The notes beneath the pieces are model-generated. The model did no database searches. It was not told the origin of the DNA and saw only the letters and a list, made by a program, of their open reading frames with translations. DNA of 64,000 nt from Bryoerythrophyllum caledonicum. Taxonomy: Eukaryota > Streptophyta > Bryopsida > Pottiales > Pottiaceae. The stretch lies in NCBI GenBank assembly GCA_963971425.1, contig OZ020517.1:18690904-18754903 (forward strand). Direction: 5' to 3'. Positions 48,791 to 58,723 of the stretch are shown piece after piece; within the stretch, counting starts at the first letter, position 1; each line of letters begins with the position of its first letter. The translations under genes and the position numbers were made by a program.

Positions 48791-49361
48791 CACGTCTCAC
48801 GCTGTTCTGTGTTCTCAGCCTCAGACAAACCATTGAACAAGCTCTTTACATGTGTAAAACTGAACTTCTGACCGACCACACCGGAGAATCCTAGCCAGCA
48901 GTGCCAAGTATGAATCTTCTTCAAACCAGCCAACTTTTGGAGAGCGCGCAGAAGCTCACAGCCAATTTCCGTCGATAGATTCCCATGGCAGGATTTAGAA
49001 ACGTGTTAGAGCCCGGGTGAAGTACTTTAGCTCAGGGGAAGCGATTGCTTTGTGGCAACTATCAACAGATCGAGTATCATCGCTCTCGAGCCACATGCCA
49101 CGTTCTCGCTTCTCCAACTCCTCCAGCCCATGCATGCTGTGTTGTTCGCCATTGCTTGCATCTCGCCTGCACGCCCATCGACGGCACTTATTCAATCTCT
49201 TCGAATAGCAGGACTTATAAATCCATCTCATGTTTTTCGTCATGGTTAAAGTCGTGGTTCGATGTACACGTTTCTGGAATTTATGACATGGTATTTCCCG
49301 GAATTTACGATTGTCAATATACAATCGTGGTTATTGTCACGTCTAATTTGTAAAATCTCTT

Positions 49362-49570
49362 TGGAACTTCCCGAGTAAACATATTCTCCATCTATAGTTC
49401 ATGCTTTGGCTGGTGAAGAAAACCCAGCTGGTTCGTTGACTAGAACCATCTGGTTGTTGCAGCTCAACGAATAAGCATATGGTCACAACCGCACATTCAA
49501 GCTTCACTTCTAGAACAGTGAACAATTCCGAAAACACCTTCCTTTAACCTACACTACTAACTAGTACGAC
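49362..49570 (+). repeat. Diverged direct repeat, unit 2
   Basis: Partner at 48590-48790. Confidence 0.65.
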
Positions 49571-49854
49571 ACAAAATTCACTCTTATTGAACGAAAGTAC
49601 TGCATCCGTGACCCGAGTGAATTCCTTTACTCCAGGGTTGTCATACTGGACGGACGTCCGGTACGTCCGTCCGGTAGAGCTCTCGCCCGTCCGGGTAAGT
49701 CAACGGAGGGTTGACTTACCTCCCAGGTAAAAAAACAGGCGACGTGGCAGCCACGTATGAACTAAAGTGATGCCACGTGGGATTTAAACTAAAAAAATGA
49801 ATAGTTGACTACATAAAATAATATATTGGCCGCAAGGACGTGTCCGCCCCTAAA

Positions 49855-49948
49855 AAGTAGGGGCGGGGACGTCACCGCCCCTAAATGATAGGGGCCGAGA
49901 CGTCCCCGCCCCCAAATGGTAGGGGCGGAGACGTCACCACCCCTCCCC
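49855..49948 (+). repeat. GC-rich minisatellite in the hAT-type element
   Basis: Units of about 30-35 bp, each with GGGGCGG.GACGTC.CCGCCCC and a short AAATG spacer; each unit is itself palindromic. Matching arrays at 53135-53235 and 53430-53485. Confidence 0.8.
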
Positions 49949-49985
49949 ACCCAATTTTGGAATTAGGATCTTTGAACGATCATAT

Positions 49986-50096
49986 CTCACTCAAAAATAG
50001 TCCAAATTAAGCGTGTGATATGTTTTTTGGCATCTAAGCAAAATTTAGATGCCAAATCACACCTCAAACGCTTGATTTGAGCTATTTTTGAGTGAG
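49986..50096. repeat. 111-bp palindromic module, copy 1
   Basis: CTCACTCAAAAATAG at one end pairs with CTATTTTTGAGTGAG at the other, with further pairing (TTTGGCATCTAA / TTAGATGCCAAA) in the middle. Confidence 0.85.
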
Positions 50097-50404
50097 TTAT
50101 GCCCATTCAAACATTCTGACTCCAAATTTAGGCGGGGAAGGGGCGGGGACGTTAGGGGCGGGGACGTGAGGGCGAGGACTCAACCCTTTGAAGGTTGTAA
50201 AGGAACAAAGTTGGGCAAACTCCATTTTCGCCTTGGCAAAGGCTTTCCTCCTTCCCATGCGTTAGAGAAACGATATTTTTAATATAAATTTCGTTTTCCT
50301 TCCAACTTCTAGGGAATGACATGATTGCCGTGATGATTGAGGAATGCAAAGATCTTGTCGGAACCAAATATAGCGGCTTTTTCCTCTATTGGACTTGAAT
50401 TAGG

Positions 50405-50672
50405 AGAAGAAGAAGAACTATGGTCTTCCAATGGGACCGCCGTGAATGTAGTGTTCATTCATTCTCTTCACTAAGCATATGGCCACGAGACATAGGCTAG
50501 TGTGTATAGAACTAACTTCCTCTCTTGAGGGTAAACACTTTTCCACACTAAGTGCTTCCCTACACTAATTGCATTAAAGATAATCGACATGTCATCTCCC
50601 CCAAGGGCTTTGTGGGTCCCCATACAACGAGGCGGTGGAATCATCCATCATAATAGGGTGGACTATGGTGGT
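50405..50672 (-). mobile_element. 5'-truncated SINE in the left arm
   Basis: AAG tail at left, then CACTAAGCATATGGCCACGAG, GGGTAAACACTTTTCC, ATGTCATCTCCCCCAAGGGC, CATACAACGAGGC and GTGGACTATGGTGGT. The tRNA-like head with A and B boxes is missing. Confidence 0.75.
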
Positions 50673-50892
50673 ACTTGAATTAGAATGTTGTATTATGCTA
50701 TAAACAACAAATTCTTTTTGACATTTTCAAATAAAGTAATATTCTTTGCACAAGTGAAACCTCCTTTATTATCGACGGACAAATACCATTGAGCAATGTA
50801 ATTTTAATGTAAAGATGTGTTCTTAAATGACTCATCTTGAGGTCATATTCAAATTTATGAAGCATAATATCGAATCATTCAATGTGTATATT

Positions 50893-52191
50893 TCTCTTGT
50901 GAAACAAGCCTTCAACTTTACTTTACAAAGGAATTACTCAACTTAACTTTATAAACGAATTATTTAAACATGCAGTGAGAGAAATTTATATATCCCCAAA
51001 CATAAGGGCTCATGTAAACTTCTAACCACGGAGGAAATGTACAACTTACCCAACAATAAAATGTTGCATGAGTGCCCCACAATAAATACTCCCTTTTCAT
51101 CCATTGAGAAATAGTGAGAACACAAATCAGTATAATCTACCATTCAAATTTTGTACCTATTCATTCCATGATATTTTGTATGTATTAATTACATAGTTCT
51201 TTGATATTATATCTATTTATATATTATTTATAACCATATTTCACACTTTTAAAGCAATGTATGTTTCATGTACTTTCTTTATAAAATTTATCCTAAGTGA
51301 ATATATTTGCCCCTATTTCTTTATCGTACGTCGTTTCTACAATTTATGCTAGTGGCCCCTTCGAGATTACTTTTTTTTCCAACTTCCTCAAAAAGTGTAA
51401 ACGTGCTCTACTTGGGTTAAAATGTATTTTAACAACAAAGAAAATACTTTTTTTTGGAATCTTAGAAGAAGGTAATACGCTTTATATATAAATATTCTAC
51501 AATTGAATCCAATGTTAAGAAGGGGCATGGAAAGATAAACCAAAAGGTAAGGAACATACAAATAGTTTGCACGTGTTAGAGGAAATGTAATAGTTTCCAT
51601 TTCAACATATAGAAATTGACATTCCCAATTTATAAATACGGCATATGTATAGTACATCACAACCTCAAAATTATATTTATTTAGGAAAAGAATTTCATGC
51701 AAACCATACAAAGTTCTATCGTTATTGTATACAGACATGAGTTCAAGAAAGAAGTTAATAGTTATGTCCTATATTGCTAGAAATTTTACTAGAGCTTCTA
51801 TTGACATTTATATTTTTTGTGCATCTATATGTATACTAAAAAACTATTTGGTCCAATGTCTCTCCCCTACATCCATAGCTTTTACAATAGACATGCTTAA
51901 TGTGACCTTTCGAGGTGTATCCCTTAGTTGCAAAGCCTTTTGGAGTTTCATCTAACATTTGCAAGGTTTAATCAATTTAAAGTTAAATTGACACCATTTA
52001 GTAAGAAGTGTTGTGAGAGAACCACTTCGACTTTGGAACATTGTGGTCTTTAGAGAATGCTTTTATTTGCATCATCTTTCTTTATGATTGAATAAAGCAA
52101 TAAATAATCATAACCTCAACAATTTAAAGATAGATATTCCATCGACCCTACGGTTATGAAGAGTAATTCGTGGATTGTTCCAAAGGGGTTG
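50893..52191. other. AT-rich core of the hAT-type element
   Basis: No transposase or other gene seen; the longest frame (51388-51738, minus, 116 codons) has no family features. Confidence 0.5.
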
Positions 52192-52408
52192 TTACACATT
52201 GGACGATTCGACATTATGCTTCATAAATTTGAATATGACCTCAAGATGAGTCATTTAAGAACACATCTTTACATTAAAATTATATTGCTCAATGGTATTT
52301 GTCCGTCGATAATAAAGGAGGTTTCACTTGTGCAAAGAATATTACTTTATTTGAAAATGTCAAAAAGAATTTGTTGTTTATAGCATAATACAACATTCTA
52401 ATTCAAGT

Positions 52409-52676
52409 ACCACCATAGTCCACCCTATTATGATGGATGATTCCACCGCCTCGTTGTATGGGGACCCACAAAGCCCTTGGGGGAGATGACATGTCGATTA
52501 TCTTTAATGCAATTAGTGTAGGGAAGCACTTAGTGTGGAAAAGTGTTTACCCTCAAGAGAGGAAGTTAGTTCTATACACACTAGCCTATGTCTCGTGGCC
52601 ATATGCTTAGTGAAGAGAATGAATGAACACTACATTCACGGCGGTCCCATTGGAAGACCATAGTTCTTCTTCTTCT
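52409..52676 (+). mobile_element. 5'-truncated SINE in the right arm
   Basis: Mirror copy of 50405-50672 with the same truncation point (ACCACCATAGTCCACCC), so the SINE was in the sequence before the arms were duplicated. Confidence 0.75.
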
Positions 52677-52984
52677 CCTAATTCAAGTCCAATAGAGGAA
52701 AAAGCCGCTATATTTGGTTCCGACAAGATCTTTGCATTCCTCAATCATCACGGCAATCATGTCATTCCCTAGAAGTTGGAAGGAAAACGAAATTTATATT
52801 AAAAATATCGTTTCTCTAACGCATGGGAAGGAGGAAGGCCTTTGCCAAGGCGAAAATGGAGTTTGCCCAACTTTGTTCCTTTACAACCTTCAAAGGGTTG
52901 AGTCCTCGCCCTCACGTCCCCGCCCCTAACGTCCCCGCCCCTTCCCCGCCTAAATTTGGAGTCAGAATGTTTGAATGGGCATAA

Positions 52985-53095
52985 CTCACTCAAAAATAGT
53001 CCAAATTAAGCTTTTGAGGTGTGATTTGACATCTAAATTTTGCGTAGATGCCAAAAAACATACCACACGCTTGATTTGGACTATTTTTGAGTGAG
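52985..53095. repeat. 111-bp palindromic module, copy 2
   Basis: Same ends and length as copy 1, in the right arm. Confidence 0.85.
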
Positions 53096-53279
53096 ATATG
53101 GCCTCTCAAAGATCCTGATTCCAAAATTGGGCGGGGAGGGGCGGTGACGTCTCCGCCCTTGCCATTTAGGGGCGGGGACGTCTCCGCCCCTACCATTTTG
53201 GGGCGGAGACGTCCCCGCCCCTAACGTCCCGGCCCCTTCCCCGCCTAAATTTGGAGTCAGAATGTTTGAATGGGTATAA

Positions 53280-53390
53280 CTCACTCAAAAATAGCTCAAA
53301 TCAAGCGTTTGAGGTGTGATTTGGCATCTAAATTTTGCTTAGATGCCAAAAAACATATCACACGCTTAATTTGGACTATTTTTGAGTGAG
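53280..53390. repeat. 111-bp palindromic module, copy 3
   Basis: Same length; starts 295 bp after copy 2, showing a tandem duplication restricted to the right side. Confidence 0.85.
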
Positions 53391-53674
53391 ATATGGCCGT
53401 TCAAAGATCCTGATTCCAAAATTGGGCGGGGAGGGGCGGTGACGTCTCCGCCCCTGCCATTTGTTGGCAGGGACGTCTCCGCCATAGTGCCACAGTGGCG
53501 TGACATGTCGGTATGTGACGAGGCAATCACAGTAGAAATTTCTTACTTGCAAAAAATTACTGGGCGCTCTTCGGGCAATTTGTCCGAACCGTTCGTCCGT
53601 GCCGTCCGGACTGCCTGTCCGGTTGTCCCGTCCGATCACCTCAACCCGTCCATTATGACAACCCTGCTTTACTC

Positions 53675-54336
53675 CATTCTTTCAGCGCATTCCTTGTATC
53701 ACGTACGTCACTAGTACAGGGTACTGAACGGATACTTGTACCCTATACTCCGAGCACACGAATTCAATAACCTTGCACCATTGTACACAACCATGACGAG
53801 TGCAAATTAATTTTATAATTTGCTAAATTTGTTCGTGGCAGCTTATTTCTGACTACAGTAGTTGCAACGAGCACGAACGAACAAGCAAACACATGATCAT
53901 GGCGCCCCCTTGCACCACGAATTGACCGCTAAGGCTCCAGCATGATTCATGCTGTCGATAGCTATACGATACTGCCCCCATACCCCGAGTTACCGAGGAG
54001 ATACCTGGTACCTTTCCCATGCACCGGAAATTATAACTGCCTCCGACCAAGTATTCTACAGTACACAAATTGTGTACGGTCTCAGTCGCATGTGCCAAAT
54101 CTTCACGACTAAGAAAACATGGGCTTGAATCAGAGCACCACACTCGTAATTCCACAACTATGTCCAACGTCCCTAGACTTGTGAAACGTCACCTAATTTG
54201 TTACCAGTATTTGCATTCATAGTACAACTCTATGTGGAAATATCAGACCAGAGCTTCGTAATATAAATGCTCAGGTTCACCTCGCATCAGCCATCATCTG
54301 AGGACCTGTTGGTGATCAACTCAGTCATCATCTACA
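53675..54336. other. Upstream region of the STIG1-like gene
   Basis: Promoter side; an AATATAAATG TATA-like stretch at about 54259-54268, some 70 bp before the ATG. Nothing else seen. Confidence 0.4.
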
Positions 54337-54819
54337 ATGAAGAGATTGATCTTCAGCTCAAGTCACAGTGTGATGTGCAAGCTGGCGGCTTTGCTGGTGG
54401 CGTTGCAGTTCATGGTGGCCAATGGTGAGCTCCACCGAGGAGGACCAGGAGGGAGGTTCCTGGTAGAATCTGACGTCGGCGCTACTGCAGCATCCGCGCG
54501 GCGTTTTTTGAATGCGAATCTGTGTGGGAAGGGGAACTCGCCCAACTTCAACTGCGCGTCCCTTCTGAAGCGGCCGCAGCAGCCTCGGTGCTGCAAGACG
54601 GGGTCGATCCAGTCGTGCAAGGACGTGGGCAGCACAGACGACGACCACTGCGGCGCGTGCAACCAAAAGTGCGGCTTCCGCCTCGACTGCTGCGGCGGCA
54701 AGTGCGTCAACCAGGACTCCAACCGCGACAACTGCGGGCGCTGCGGGAACCGGTGCCGCCGCAACCTGCCCTGCCAGGGCGGCCAGTGCGGCTACAACGG
54801 CAAAGACCGCGATGATTGA
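54337..54819 (+). CDS. STIG1-like secreted cysteine-rich protein
   Basis: Small apoplastic protein of the stigma-specific STIG1 family; angiosperm members bind pollen receptor kinases or phosphoinositides or act in cell-wall events, while roles in other plants are little known. Intact 160-residue frame, single exon. Signal peptide about residues 1-30 (KLAALLVALQFMVANG core), a variable linker, then the Cys domain: CCKTGSIQSCKDVGSTDDDH, CGACNQKCGFRLDCCGGKCV and NCGRCGNRCRRNLPCQGGQCGY. The CGxCxxxC and CCxGxCV patterns are the family signature, with about 18 Cys. Start chosen at the first Met; a Met at residue 13 (54373) would give a shorter signal peptide. Confidence 0.9.
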   Translation: MKRLIFSSSHSVMCKLAALLVALQFMVANGELHRGGPGGRFLVESDVGATAASARRFLNANLCGKGNSPNFNCASLLKRPQQPRCCKTGSIQSCKDVGSTDDDHCGACNQKCGFRLDCCGGKCVNQDSNRDNCGRCGNRCRRNLPCQGGQCGYNGKDRDD

Positions 54820-54885
54820 GTCTAAGATCTAGTACACATATGCATGCGCTTCATATTTAAACCTCTCATTCATTGCGTGCGAATA

Positions 54886-55040
54886 CATATATTTTTCACG
54901 CTGTTGATCCTTCGGGATGAGAGATATATTATATATATTTTTCACGCTGTTGATCCTTGGGGACGAGAGATCTAGATTGTATCACATTATTGAGAGAATT
55001 GTTCATTCTTGGAGATGAGAGATCTAGATTGCATCATGGT
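54886..55040 (+). repeat. Tandem repeat in the STIG1-like 3' region
   Basis: ATATTTTTCACGCTGTTGAT with CCTT.GGGA.GAGAGAT occurs twice, and GAGAGATCTAGATTG.ATCA twice, unit about 50-60 bp. Confidence 0.75.
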
Positions 55041-57369
55041 CTTGACTCTTGAGACCTGCAGTCGTGGTGGTATGGACTTATAATAGTGGTAGCTTTTTTT
55101 CACATGTATTGCGAAATTATATGCGATATTATGTCGAGGACGATGCATCATTACTAGTGTGGGGAATACTTTAGCCGACACCCTCTGATTATTCAGACTT
55201 CGGTAGACGGTTCAAACTTAATGATAAGATCACATTATAAATATTTTTGCTTATCATTTAATAAAGAGTTCATGTTTATGGTGAAGAGTGGAGTCCAACC
55301 TCCGGAGTTGGCATTTCTAGTGGAAACAACATTTTTTTTAAGAGGATGAGGACTAATTGTTGGTTCAACTGTCCAAGGTGGAAAGTTTGTCTTCGGTTGA
55401 GTCTTGAGCATTTCAGAAGTGGACTCTGGAATGTGTATCATGGTCAGAGAAATAGTATTTTGAAATCCAGTTTACTTTTGTCTAGTGTATTTTTATCAGC
55501 AATAAGTCTGGCTGCGTAGTATTTTGTGAGTATGTTGATGTATCAGTGAGTGTATGCGAAGACAGCTTTGCTTTGATAGCCGTAAGGATTTTTCTAAAAA
55601 GAATCTCCTTGTGGTTTCTGTGAGTACGAGATGTCTGGATTCTATTGCTCCAGGCTCTATGGTCCCCTTCACTTCTAATATTTACTTTGAGTTATGACAA
55701 ATAATTGTCAAAATTGTAAAGTGTATTGAAAATGGCTAAGTAGAATGATTAAACATGGTCTCGACATTCACAAATCGCCAAGTGCAAATGGAGTCAATGT
55801 AATTTTATCAGTCATAGGACGTGACATAGCTTCATTGCCTTGAACTTGTATTTTTAACCGTGATTCTCGTGATCGATATGTCAATGTTACTATCACGATT
55901 CTCACTAAGAAAGTCTAGCAAGTCGTAAGGGTTGCAAGGCATTGTGACGGATTCCACAATTCATTTCTCTTAATAGGGCCCTTTCATATTTGATTTCAAG
56001 TCATTCCCTCATAAGCAGTTTAGAAGCAATGGTAAGATTTTCTTTCTGTCCGCAAGAACTTGTTGAACTTCAAATTTTCGGAGAATTCGGTCCAGAGTAC
56101 AAAGGGAGGTGAGGGCGAAGCTGCTCTGGAAACAGGAAGTGTGCGGTCAAGACCGTCATGTGAAATGCTCCCAAAATGCTAATCACGTAGCATCATATGA
56201 TCACGATGTACTTGAAGAACCGAACCTTCACATCGACTCTTGTCGGAGACTTTAAGCCAGTATGATAGTCACCACCTTTTCAACGAGATACAAAAGTAGT
56301 CTCTTACGGCTTGTCAGTCACTCTGAAGGCATTTGGCCGATTTTTATGTCTCCAATCTGAAGTTTCCAAACTCAAGAGCTGCTAATGCCTACTCAAACAT
56401 TCATCATGAAAATCACGATCAGGTTTATTCACCGACATGACAATGCAAACGTCGAACTAGCAAAACGAAGAGGACTCTCCTAGTTAACCACCTTATGTAG
56501 TGGTAACCACTACCTTAGACAGCACCGCACATGTATGTAGTTAATTTATTTTCATCGCTTTGGACATTACCCTTCATGAACAAATTCTTCAAAACTCAGA
56601 GACGCATGTAAGAAATCCGGTTGCGGCTTTCTTAGAATATTTCGTTGAACTGGCCTTTTGGGAAATGCTTGTGGTTGGTGGCTTACGTAGTTTGACTGAT
56701 GAGTTCAGTGATCAAAATGTCAGCTGGGTGCCTGTTTGTACTACCCTCTGTCTCCTCCAGTTTTCTGACAAGGGTGACATCAGTATGATTCCCATGGACA
56801 ACACATGAGAACTCACTGCACTAGAGCTCTATCGATAAAGCTAAATCTATCAGTGTCGCTGTTGGTTTTCCCATGTGCAGCCGCTCACCTCAGAATTGTC
56901 ACGTTGTCTGAGTTTCAGTCAATGCAGCGTCTTCGGGATTATGCGGATCTTTGGTCATCACCCAGATCATACAGAGGCTGTAACTGTTCGTTTTTAGCGG
57001 CCGCAAAAATTCAGCCTCTCGCTTCCTTCTTCATTCCATTCTGCCCTTGATCAATCCACGGATAGGTGTTGCACATAGTGAGCCTGCTCCAGAAGACAGC
57101 AGATCCTTCTCTATCAGTGCTCTAACCACTTCAGTACAGTGTCAATTGGTTCTGCGACATAGCTTGTCAAGGCGAGATACATATAGAAATAGCTGCTCTT
57201 CGAAGTAGATTTGGCTCAGCTACAAGTGGTTTCAATCAACAAGTAGCAGACTTCGACTTCGATCATCTGGAAAGCCAGTCTTGAAGAGTTGGTTGACTTA
57301 GACGGAAGTCATAGTTTGAGAACAGAAATAATTGCATTTTGGTGGTGTACAGAGCTGCAACCTGTAGCC
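55041..57369. other. Long spacer, no gene seen
   Basis: No frame with family features on either strand. The last 200 bases are the upstream region of the LEA_2-like gene. Confidence 0.4.
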
Positions 57370-58169
57370 ATGGGTGCAACCAAAGTTAGCGACGAGCAAC
57401 AGGCTTCCTGGGGAACAGAGTTGGCTCTCAAGTCTCACAAGCAGGATCTCGAGAGGCAGGAAACGATTCCGCTTAAGGCCACCCCAGAATCCGAAGATCT
57501 CGAAGCTGCTGCTCCCAACGATGGCACTTCAGAGTCCTACTCCAAGAGAAAAGCTGCCATCTACTGCGTTTCCACATTCGTCTCCTTTGGTTTGGCCATA
57601 TTGATCACATGGCTGGTGCTTCGGCCCATATACCCAGCAACCTTCGCTATCGACGACACCCAGATCCGGGCCCTGTCCGTGAACGCCACCACGTCCACCG
57701 TCACAGCCGACATCATCTACAACCTCACGGCGCGAAACCGTTCAGGTACAACTGGATCACGGGCGACGCGTCCTACAGCGGCTGGAACTTCGCCCGCAGC
57801 ACCATCCCCAAGTTCAAGCTCGCCAAGAGTAGCAACGCCACCATGCACAGCCTGCACTTCGTCAAGAACGCCGCCATGCCTCCGGCCGAGGCCTCGTCGT
57901 TGGCCCTGGCAATCTCGAAGGGAAACGTGCCGCTGCGGGTGTTCGCCAAGGCGAAGCTGCGCATGACGATCGGGAAGATGAGGTTGTCGCCCGCGAATGT
58001 GAACGTCGATTGCAGGTTGACGGCCGTGAAAGTGCCCGTGCCATCGACCACGCGGGCGTTCAACGTGGTATCGAAGGTGTGCCGGGTGACGCGGCCTCGC
58101 TACAAAAGGGCCAAGAAGGTCGCATCGTACAACCCCAGCCCCATCCGCTCTCGCCCCCGTCACCTGTAA
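57370..58169 (+). pseudogene. LEA_2 / NDR1-HIN1-like (NHL) membrane protein with one-base frameshift
   Basis: NHL proteins are plasma-membrane-anchored with a LEA_2 beta-sandwich outside; some act in defence or stress. The Met at 57370 starts an acidic cytosolic tail, followed by one membrane helix VSTFVSFGLAILITWLVLRP (about residues 65-85), then FAIDDTQIRALSVN, TADIIYNLTARN. At 57735-57741 the frame breaks: the continuation FRYNWITGDASYSGWNF, FKLAKSSNATMHSLHF, GNVPLRVFAKAKL, NVNVDCRLTAVKVP is one base out of phase. One extra base there (a CC run) would give a 266-residue protein of normal family length ending at TAA 58167-58169. No splice sites explain the shift. It may be a recent pseudogene or a sequence error. 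Confidence 0.8.
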
Positions 58170-58723
58170 ATCTAGATCACCTTTGGATGCGCTTGCTTGA
58201 ATTACATTGAATCAAGTGCGTTTCCATTCCGTAGAGGCTGAATTCACGATTAAATGAAATGCACCTGTTGAATGTTAGCTTGTAATGCTAACAAGTTTTG
58301 TACAATATTTTCTTTGAATCATCGAACAATCACGTATTAGAAGCGGAACCTTCAAAGCATTGGGAGCTTTGTCCCATCTCGATGCTTGAATGAGAAGTAG
58401 TCGTTTCTGTTATTGAAGGAGCCGGAGAATTCATGATGCCCTGTACCACAATCCATTCAATTAGTACCTGTAGAAACCATACAATGAATATTCAATAAGA
58501 GTATTCAAATCAACTTTTGTAACAAAACTAGGACACTCAAGAATCCATGCAGTATAAGAAGGTCCATTAAGTGTTTCTCATTCTAACTATCACTAATAAT
58601 GTTCAAATTATATAACTAAATGCCCTCGACTTTTGCAACTACATCATAATGTGAGTTAAATAAAATTCTGATTTGCACAATTCGAAGGAGCAAAGAATAA
58701 CAGAAGATGTAGTGTAATCACAG
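58170..58723. other. Spacer between convergent genes
   Basis: Holds the 3' flanks of the LEA_2-like gene (+) and of the kinase gene (-). Nothing else seen. Confidence 0.4.

Larger units (their letters stand above)
47953..49632. other. ELIP 3' region with an internal duplication, no gene
   Basis: 48590-48790 and 49362-49570 are diverged direct copies (CTTCCCGAG.AAACATA, CTATAGTTCATGCTTTGG, AGAACCATCT, GAACAATTC.AAAACA). Upstream of the second copy, 49150-49200 (GCTTGCATCTCGCCTGCACG, CCCATCGACGGCACT) resembles the ELIP promoter side at 47065-47105. Confidence 0.6.
49840..50892 (+). repeat. Left inverted arm of the hAT-type element
   Basis: Pairs with 52192-53235 over about 1 kb at high identity (minisatellite, palindromic module, 64-71 codon shadow frames, truncated SINE, and the CTTGAGGTCATATTCAAATT stretch at the inner end). 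Confidence 0.85.
52192..53235 (-). repeat. Right inverted arm of the hAT-type element
   Basis: Reverse complement of 49840-50892. Beyond it, 53236-53490 is a second copy of the palindromic module that the left side lacks. Confidence 0.85.
49633..53666. mobile_element. Non-autonomous hAT-type fold-back transposon, 4,034 bp
   Basis: Ends CAGGGTTGTCATA.TGGACGG at 49633 and the inverse ...ATGACAACCCTG ending at 53666; CTTTACTC directly precedes and follows (49625-49632 and 53667-53674), a perfect 8-bp target duplication. The 5-bp CAGGG start and 8-bp duplication are hAT hallmarks. Subterminal DNA is full of CCGTCCGG/GGACGG motifs, as expected for transposase binding. Inside are ~1.05-kb inverted arms, GC-rich minisatellites and an AT-rich 1.3-kb core. 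No hAT transposase (dimerisation domain, BED finger) is found, so it must depend on another copy. Confidence 0.88.

Noticed and set aside
57609-58169. 186-codon frame as an independent gene
   Set aside because: Its first part is out-of-frame text; from the frameshift on it is the LEA_2 continuation of the 57370 start.
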